Shown here piece after piece: positions 23,334-32,500 of a stretch of 32,500 bases of DNA (position 1 is its first letter; each line of letters begins with the position of its first letter). The position numbers and the translations under genes were made by a program. The DNA lies in assembly GCA_009176605.1 (NCBI GenBank), contig SEYY01018778.1:317501-350000 (forward strand), in the 5' to 3' direction. The stretch comes from Armadillidium nasatum (lineage: Eukaryota > Arthropoda > Malacostraca > Isopoda > Armadillidiidae). A model generated the notes under the pieces. It did no database searches. It had not been told where the DNA came from and saw only the letters and a list, made by a program, of their open reading frames with translations.

Positions 23334-23989
23334 CTGATGGGCGAAGGCCAGAGGCCTTCTAATTTCAACCAGAATTAGGAAAATATCAAATTCCAAGTCC
23401 AATTAATAGCCGACATGTCCCGATACTTGGTGTTTGAAGTCAAAGGAGGTTGGTGACAATATGTAAAGCGAGTGTGTTCCACTTTACTAGTAAAATATTA
23501 TGAAAGATTGAACCTAGCCATTAAGTCTTGAGGTCGGAGAGTTGGACAGAGAAAGGATGAGACTAAGTAGAAGGGATTGCCTCACGAGTCTTTCTCAATG
23601 GAGGAGGTATGCGACGGGAGAGTTCAAAAGAGCAGGGTCCGTTGAAATAGCTATAGTATAGAGATAGAGTGACGCAACAATTCGACAGACAGAGACTTGG
23701 AGAGAGTTATTGAAAGCAAAAGATATGATAAGACAAAAAGCTTTATACTCCACCGTTTCAAGGAGAGCTATATGAGTGGAACCATCCTAGATGTGTGAGG
23801 CATACTCCATATAGAGGCGAACAGTACCCCTAAAAAGAGCATCAACTGGTGTAACTTGAATAACACGCATTTTATTGGCTTGTTTAGAAAGAGATGTTTG
23901 TGATCTTTCCTAAAAAGAGATCCGAGAAAAAGAACCACCGGGAATATTAAGACATATTGGAGGTTTGAGTTTTCGAGCCATTGAAAACG

Positions 23990-25080
23990 ACCATCATTTT
24001 CTCTGCCTCTATTTGAAATACGAAAAAGATTAGAAGTTAGTTGCTCCAATGCCTCCCTCCTTACTTCAAATAACTGCTGTTAGGAAGGTGTCTTTCTAAT
24101 CGAAAAGAGTAAAAAAAGGTGGAGTCATTAGCAAAGGAGTAGATAGGTGCTGAAGTAATAGAAAGTCATTAATGAAGAACAAAAAAAAAAAAAAAAAAAA
24201 GAGTTTGGGATAGGAGAGATCCCTGAGGAGCATCACAATTAATAGATTTAAAGGAAGAACTGTAGTAACCTACAAAATTTTCTATAGAACGACTGGAAAG
24301 GAAGTCAGAAAGAAACACTGATTCCGAAAAAAGAAGTTTGAAAATTACAGCTTTGTACCAGACTCTATCGAAGTCTTTCGATATGTCTAGCGTGACGGTA
24401 AAAGATTCACCGAAATACGGAAGAGTGGAGGACCAAGAGTCAGAGAGAAGGGAAAGATCGCCAGTAGAGCATTCTTTACGAAAGTAGGAGGTAATATATT
24501 AAAACATGCTGTCAGCACACTCAACCACCTGAGCTTCACTAAAGAACAAGGTATGAAGTGTAGAAGATCGCCAGTAGAGCATTCTTTACGAAAGAGAGAA
24601 GATTAGAGGAATTAGGATGTTTCCAAATCTTCCAGTTTAGGATAAACTCGAAGTTTAGAAAGAACTGAGGCTGAAGAAGAGTTCTCGTAATGAGTGCACT
24701 CTTTCAGCAAGAAAGTATGGTGTACAAATAGAGTACAAAGATAAAATAATTTACATAGGCAAAGTGTTTTCTCAGAAGCACAAGTTTGAGAACCACAGGA
24801 AGATATCATCAGGACCATACTTCTTCTTAGTGTTAAGCTCAGAGAGAGCAGGAGTGACATCTTAAGAAGATATTACAATATTAGATATAAATGTGTTGGA
24901 GGATGTAAATGGATGATGTACAGATCCAGAATCGTCTAAGATGGAATTATAAACAAAAGTATGAGCGAACATTTCTGGTTTAGTAGAAGGTGAAACATCA
25001 GTTGTGCAGTCAGAAGGTACAAGAGGAGAGAAAGAGGAAGGAACAAAGTTATAGTTAACATTTTTTGCAAAATGTCAAAG
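23990..25080 (-). pseudogene. Reverse transcriptase region of Jockey-like copy C
   Basis: Heavily decayed RT homologous to copy B. LEQLTSNLFRISNRGREN is at about 24045-23990. FIND with a STPLLMTP-like out-of-frame stretch (about 24165-24110) marks motif C; reading the best frame gives PIYSFANDST where YADD is expected, so the first catalytic Asp is Asn. The GPDGIPP region near 24815-24770 is frameshifted. The A(20) run at 24181-24200 interrupts the FIND motif. An insertion at 24480-24567 splits the coding sequence further. Confidence 0.65.
24454..24594 (-). repeat. R-S-R structure: 31-bp repeat flanking a copied 88-bp segment
   Basis: The 31 bases at 24454-24484 (AAGATCGCCAGTAGAGCATT then CTTTACGAAAG) recur at 24564-24594. 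Between and overlapping them, 24480-24567 is identical over 88 bases to 25969-26056, 1489 bp away in the same element and orientation. So a piece from the element's 5' region was copied into its RT region with a duplication of the target. Short homologies (GAAAG, AGAAGA) lie at the joints. Confidence 0.9.
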
Positions 25081-25689
25081 GGAGTGAGGAGGAGGAAGCA
25101 GAAAGATTTTTGCAATTTTTTTTAAGGTGAAATGAGTTTTTAGTTTTACGAAGAAAAGATTTTGCAAAATTCCGGGATGAATTAAAAGTTCATTGAGTTT
25201 CTGGAGTTTGAAGACGAGGGTAATTCCTGAAGGCAGCATCTCTGCGGCGAATAGAATAAAAACAAGTAAAGTTAACCCAAGGTTTGTTAGGTTTAGTTAA
25301 ATTGAAAGAATATGCAATGTACGCCTCCATGACAGAGAAAATGACCTTGGTTATGCGCTCTGTACATTACGAGGGACCCTTCCCACGTAATTATTCCATG
25401 GGAAATCAGAGAAGTGCAACCGCAACTCCAACAAGTTAGCAGCACCAAAGTCTTCGAAGAACGAAGACTTGAAGATACATAACAAGATACAGAGATAGGG
25501 AGGTCATCAGATGAGCCCAGAAGAGAAAAGAAATTTCCAAGAAGGATAAGAAGTTAAGAATAGATAAAGTATGTCGGCTTCATCATCAAGTATGCCAGGG
25601 GTAAGGGTAAGGAGTCGCACCAGCTGGGCAAGGTATTCTCAATAGAAGTGGTAGGCGAGGTTCCCAGGTAGATCACGAGAGCTAGATGA

Positions 25690-26060
25690 AAGTCATTGGC
25701 GGTGATGAAAGTTGAAATCATCTGAAATGATAATTTCGGAGAAAGAAGAAGAAAGAATGTGTTCTATTTTTGAATTTAAATAGTAGAATTTTTTTATAGC
25801 CAGTAGAATTAGGGGATAAATAGACTGAACAAATAAATTTAGTTGTAGAATTGCAAGGAAGTTTAAGCCATAAAGTGGAGAATCCCGAGAACTCCAAATT
25901 AGAGTTACGAGAACACTCATTGCGAAGATACGCGCTACATCCTTCTCTAGCTGAAAATTGAGAATAGAGAAAGTAGGAGGTAATATATTAAAACATGCTG
26001 TCAGCACACTCAACCACCTGAGCTTCACTAAAGAACAAGGTATGAAGTGTAGAAGAAGTG
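25690..26060 (-). pseudogene. AP-type endonuclease domain of Jockey-like copy C
   Basis: SEIIISDDFNFHHRQ at the downstream end is the (G)DFN-x-H-H-R-x-W motif of apurinic-type endonucleases, which nick the target DNA for retrotransposition. The expected Gly before DFN is Asp here. Upstream, NSKIEHILSS is readable. Stops follow HHRQ. Copy D carries the same motif as ILSDFNVHHRQW, but lacks about 360 bp that lie just upstream in copy C. Confidence 0.65.
25969..26056 (-). repeat. Donor of the 88-bp segment copied to 24480-24567
   Basis: Identical to 24480-24567 at every position I compared. Confidence 0.9.
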
Positions 26061-26560
26061 AGGCGGTGTTCGACAAAGGGGATTTTAAAGAAAAGACAGT
26101 GAATGTTGCAGAAATTAATGAAAATAAGAAGACCGTGTACCAGGGAAAGTCGGCAGCAAAGTTATGGCGGCACCATCACCATCATCGGAACTGCCAACTC
26201 TCTAGTGATGATGGAGTGAGGGGTGGATGAGGGACATTGTTTGGATGCTACCACTCTAAGCATCTCCGAGGTAGCTTTATATTTCGCCATCTTTCTGTTA
26301 TTTAAAAAGGGAATGCACTACTATAGTAAGCGCTTTTAAATTTGTGTGGGATATGTGAAGAGGGGAGAGGGTAGTTGGTGCATAGGCACTCCAATGTGAG
26401 ACGAAGGTACACTACAGACCCTCTGAGAGGGTGAAACGAGATTAGGGCAACAGAGTGAAACAGAATGATGTAGCTCATCCTATCATTCGGTGACTTATGC
26501 TTAGTGGGAGGTACTTACATCGCTTCGGACGGTGACACACCTTCCCTTGCACTGCTTACT

Positions 26561-26967
<407 letters not shown>

Positions 26968-27055
<88 letters not shown>

Positions 27056-27200
27056 TTTTTACTTTCATTCTCTCCCTTTCGCTTTCCTTCTCTCTCTTCA
27101 TCTCTCTATCTCTCTCTTTCCTTCTATCAATTTTAATTTCACTTTCATCCACTTATTCTCTCTCTCTTTTTTCCCCTCTCTTTCTCTGTTTCCTTATCGC
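26968..27200. repeat. (TC)n microsatellite and TC-rich flank
   Basis: Uninterrupted TC repeat to 27051, then a pyrimidine-rich stretch (CTTTC/CTCTCTT units) to about 27200. Could form a triplex (H-DNA), as mirror-type polypyrimidine tracts do. Confidence 0.95.
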
Positions 27201-27215
27201 TTTCTCTTTATTAAC

Positions 27216-27338
<123 letters not shown>

Positions 27339-27510
27339 ATAAGCGGGATTTGCGCTTCAAAAAAAAAATTTGCGCTTTTGCGTTTTGCGCTAAATTTCGA
27401 AAATGTGCGCTTTTGCATTTTGGGTTAACAACTTTTTTAAGAGCGCAAATTTGCGCTTTTGCGGAAGTTTTTTGAAAATAGCGCTTACCAATTTGCGCTT
27501 CGTCATTTTT
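27339..27510 (+). promoter_or_regulatory. hAT left subterminal TTTGCGC repeat cluster
   Basis: About eight occurrences of (T)TTGCGC, often as TTTGCGCTTTTGC, mostly in one orientation. In other hAT elements, short subterminal repeats are transposase binding sites, which is the likely role here. Confidence 0.6.
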
Positions 27511-27603
27511 CTTAAAAAACAATTTTGGGGTTATATTTCAGTTTCTTATTTAATCAGCCAAATTTTATTACTATTTATGCTAATTAAAAGTTAATACTTA
27601 AAC

Positions 27604-27660
27604 TAGGAATGCCGATATATAAAAAAATATCGATATTTAAAAAATATCAAATTGCCCTCG
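27604..27660 (+). repeat. ATCGAT-rich scrap related to the MITE at 10392
   Basis: TAGGAATGCCGATATATAAA followed by AAATATCGATATTT resembles one end of the 10392-10682 MITE. It lies inside the hAT element and directly precedes a TA array, so it may be a nested insertion. Confidence 0.4.
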
Positions 27661-27675
27661 ATAATAAAAGATATT

Positions 27676-27775
<100 letters not shown>

Positions 27776-27896
27776 TGAATTACATACGTTACTGTAAGAA
27801 ACAAACAAACAAGGAATATTCCTTGAAACGAACTAAATCGTTTTCTTTAACCTTGAACAATTAATAGGCAATTTCACTATATATTTTTCGTTGCTG

Positions 27897-27900
<4 letters not shown>

Positions 27901-27986
<86 letters not shown>

Positions 27987-28049
27987 AAAATAGTATTATT
28001 ATTATTATTATATTATTATTATTATTTATTATAATTATTGTTATTATTA

Positions 28050-28103
<54 letters not shown>

Positions 28104-28122
28104 TATTATTATTATTATTATA
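27901..28122. repeat. (TA)n then (TTA)n, inside hAT
   Basis: TA to about 27983, then imperfect TTA/TTAT units to 28122, ending just upstream of the transposase coding region. Confidence 0.97.
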
Positions 28123-28207
28123 GCCAATATGCTAAGTTTACTGATTACTTGTGATTAGCGATTATACCTTTTTAGTATTTTTGTGCTTAAATTGGAATAA
28201 AACAGAT

Positions 28208-29089
28208 ATGGATAAGTACTTAACGGGAAAAAGAATTGCAAACCGTGAAAGTCGTCAAAGTACAACTCCTGAAATTGAGTGTGATGCTGCTGGTACTTCC
28301 CATGAAAAAAGCAGCCAAGATGATATAGAGCACCCATGTCCCCATCTTATCAAGTACTATGGGTCTGTCAAGACCAAGAAGGAGTATACTGAGGGCAATA
28401 GAGTCTTGTGCAAGGGAAAGATTGAATGCTCCCAATGTAAAAAAAACCTTGAGCTTTGACTAAATCAACACATCGCTTGAAATCAGCGAGTAACACCAAG
28501 TGTTACTCGCTGGAACTCCCTATACGATTCTATGAAAGACCTGCTTAAGAACCTTGATGGTAGCATGGCACAAATCAACAACATTTGTATGGAACAAAAG
28601 CCTTGTCTTCCAATATTTAATAAAACTGACAAGGAGGTAATTGCCGAGTACATCGAAATAATGACGCCTATTGCTGTTAGGCTGGATATGTTGCAGGATG
28701 AGAAGAATGCGTACGCGGGGTTCTATTGCCTAACCTCTTCCTCCTCAAGGACAATCTCGTGGAATTGCAACGAGAGGTGAAAAAACTTAACTATGCCAAA
28801 AGCTTAGTCAACTACTTACTTACTAAAGCAGCCAAAGCCAAACAAAGGGAAAGAAAAGGGATTTGAACCGAGGTTCAGCAGGATTTTTGATGATTGTGAT
28901 TTGCTTATGGCAACAGCTCTGCACCCTCACTTCAAACTCGGAGTGGCACATAGGTTAAATGAGGGGAAGTATCCAGCTGTCAAGACGAGGATATTGGAGG
29001 AAATAAAGTGTAATATTGCATCGAATTTTACTCCTCCACATCAAGGCACTGAAGGTGATGGGAATGAATCTGAAATGGACCCATTTAAG
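28208..29089 (+). pseudogene. hAT transposase, first exon (BED finger and core), frameshifted
   Basis: From ATG 28208 (an in-frame ATG also exists at 28151) the protein has an N-terminal BED-type zinc finger with KIECSQCKKNLEL (C-x2-C). After a frameshift, TKSTHRLKSASNT supplies the His side, where a second His is lost. A hAT core piece reads SLYDSMKDLLKNL and INNICMEQKPCLPIFNKTDK (28520-28640), then MTPIAVRLDML. Two more frameshifts (near 28722 and 28858) precede LLMATALHPHFKLGVAHRLN (28905-28960), the MAT-x-L-H-P-x-F-K block of hAT proteins. The exon ends with MDPFK at 29089, directly before a GT donor. The intact protein would bind the element ends and cut and paste it. Confidence 0.8.
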
Positions 29090-29134
29090 GTGAGCTATTT
29101 TTATAATTTAGAATAAACTTTAAGCATCTCTTTT

Positions 29135-29715
<581 letters not shown>

Positions 29716-29789
29716 TAATACACTGACATAATGTTCAAATGAAACTTAAAAAAGATTTGAGTTCTTGATACCATTTCTAAATTTTTCAG

Positions 29790-30137
29790 AAACTGAAGGC
29801 CCCATATATCCAGCAGACACCTCTGGAGGAGAAGTTGCGGCAAACCTTGGATAGCTGGGATGCAGTAAATGTTCACCACAATACCCCTCTCACTAGGAAC
29901 CTTTTTCCATGTGAATACCAAGAGGTCTGGGTGGACTTGTTTATGAAGTATAATACCCCATTACCCAGCTCAGCGGCCGTGGAGAGGTTGTTTAGTCAAG
30001 GCTCTGACATTCTAAGACCAAAGAGGGCAGCCATTGCATCCAGCAATTTTAAAAAATTTATTTTCATGAAAGGGAATATGCCACTTTTCAGAATGAAAGA
30101 GGAGAGTTACGAGGAGGAAAAGATCATAGATGGCTGA
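29790..30137 (+). pseudogene. hAT transposase, second exon (C-terminal dimerisation domain)
   Basis: Open from the splice acceptor to TGA at 30135-30137, about 115 codons without a break. It contains EVWVDLFMKYNTPLPSSAAV (29920-29980), then ERLFSQGSDILRPKRA and FKKFIFMKGNMPLF, the conserved hAT C-terminal dimerisation region (P-x-S-S-A-x-x-E-R-x-F-S...L-x-P-K-R...L/F-x-K-G-N). The exon itself is intact; the element is dead because of the first exon. A related domesticated ZBED-type gene is unlikely, given the intact transposon ends. Confidence 0.85.
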
Positions 30138-30227
30138 ATAAATAATAATAAATTCTTTCTCATTTTTTGTTATATATTTGCATTTATCAAATAAAATTTA
30201 AAAATAATTCATCTTTACATCTTAGCG

Positions 30228-30381
30228 GTTTTTTTTTTTGTTTTTTTTGCTCCAAAATTTGCGCTTTAAAATTTTTTTTTTTTTTTGTGGACATGTGCGC
30301 TTTTGCATTTGCGGACATGTGCGCTTTTGCATTTGCGGACAAAGTTTTTCAAATTTGCGCTCTAAATTTTAAAATTTGCGC
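30228..30381 (+). promoter_or_regulatory. hAT right subterminal TTTGCGC repeat cluster
   Basis: TTTGCGC or TGTGCGC occurs about six times, including two tandem copies of GGACATGTGCGCTTTTGCAT at about 30289-30332. Orientation is the same as at the left end, not inverted. Probable transposase binding region, by analogy. Confidence 0.6.
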
Positions 30382-30392
30382 GCCCACCTCTG
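30382..30392 (-). repeat. hAT right terminal inverted repeat
   Basis: GCCCACCTCTG, exact complement of the left end. Confidence 0.9.

Positions 30393-32500
<2,108 letters not shown>

Noticed and set aside
27901..28122. Possible CRISPR-like or satellite array
   Set aside because: It is a plain TA/TTA microsatellite with no spacers; no array of repeats and unique spacers exists in the window.

Overview
This window is repeat-dominated, AT-rich eukaryotic DNA with no intact host gene that I can defend. About 32 (TA)n microsatellite arrays, mostly 85-145 bp with one of about 550 bp, make up roughly 4 kb. Between them lie broken transposable elements of at least six kinds. This mix (a Jockey/CR1-like family in several copies, CR1 with an octamer tail, RTE, Penelope-like, hAT, DUF4817-type Tc1/mariner) together with the (TA)n load suggests an arthropod, most likely a crustacean and perhaps a decapod. 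That assignment is inference from repeat content, not from a host gene.

Layout. 1-2000: poly(T)/poly(A), a repeat shared with 9.7-10.3 kb, two copies of a CATCCGC-rich repeat that each run into (TA)n, and a fragment of a Penelope-like GIY-YIG endonuclease. 2.7-4.5 kb: a decayed minus-strand transposase-like gene with FDTT..NTG and CRHH motifs. 5.0-5.5 kb: the 3' end of a CR1 element. 6.1-7.1 kb: a decayed reverse transcriptase. 9.7-10.7 kb: a foldback element and a MITE with ATCGAT-rich subterminal repeats. 11.3-11.7 kb: another non-LTR 3' fragment. 12.6-13.6 kb: a broken DUF4817/mariner-like transposase. 14.7-15.4 kb: a nearly perfect 297-bp inverted repeat made of two Penelope-like 3' ends. 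15.8-18.8 kb and 22.6-26.6 kb: copies A, B, F and C of one Jockey-like family, all on the minus strand. 19.1-20.3 kb: relatively unique sequence with a possible small exon and an isolated mariner-type end. 27.3-30.4 kb: a complete but dead hAT element with matching 11-bp terminal inverted repeats and a recognisable intron, into which (TA)n and an RTE 3' end have been inserted. 30.9-32.2 kb: copy D of the Jockey-like family, rearranged by an inversion.

There is no operon-like or pathway organisation. What the parts share is position: the ends of Jockey-like, CR1, RTE, Penelope-like, hAT and foldback elements lie at or within a few bases of (TA)n tracts. Either several element families target or carry TA-rich ends, or TA arrays grow from element tails. 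The clearest cases are three Jockey-like copies that end at the same 3' UTR position against (TA)n. The window contains only transposable elements and microsatellites, and every element protein carries stops, frameshifts or lost catalytic residues. I saw no convincing tRNA, rRNA, CRISPR array, promoter or host coding gene.
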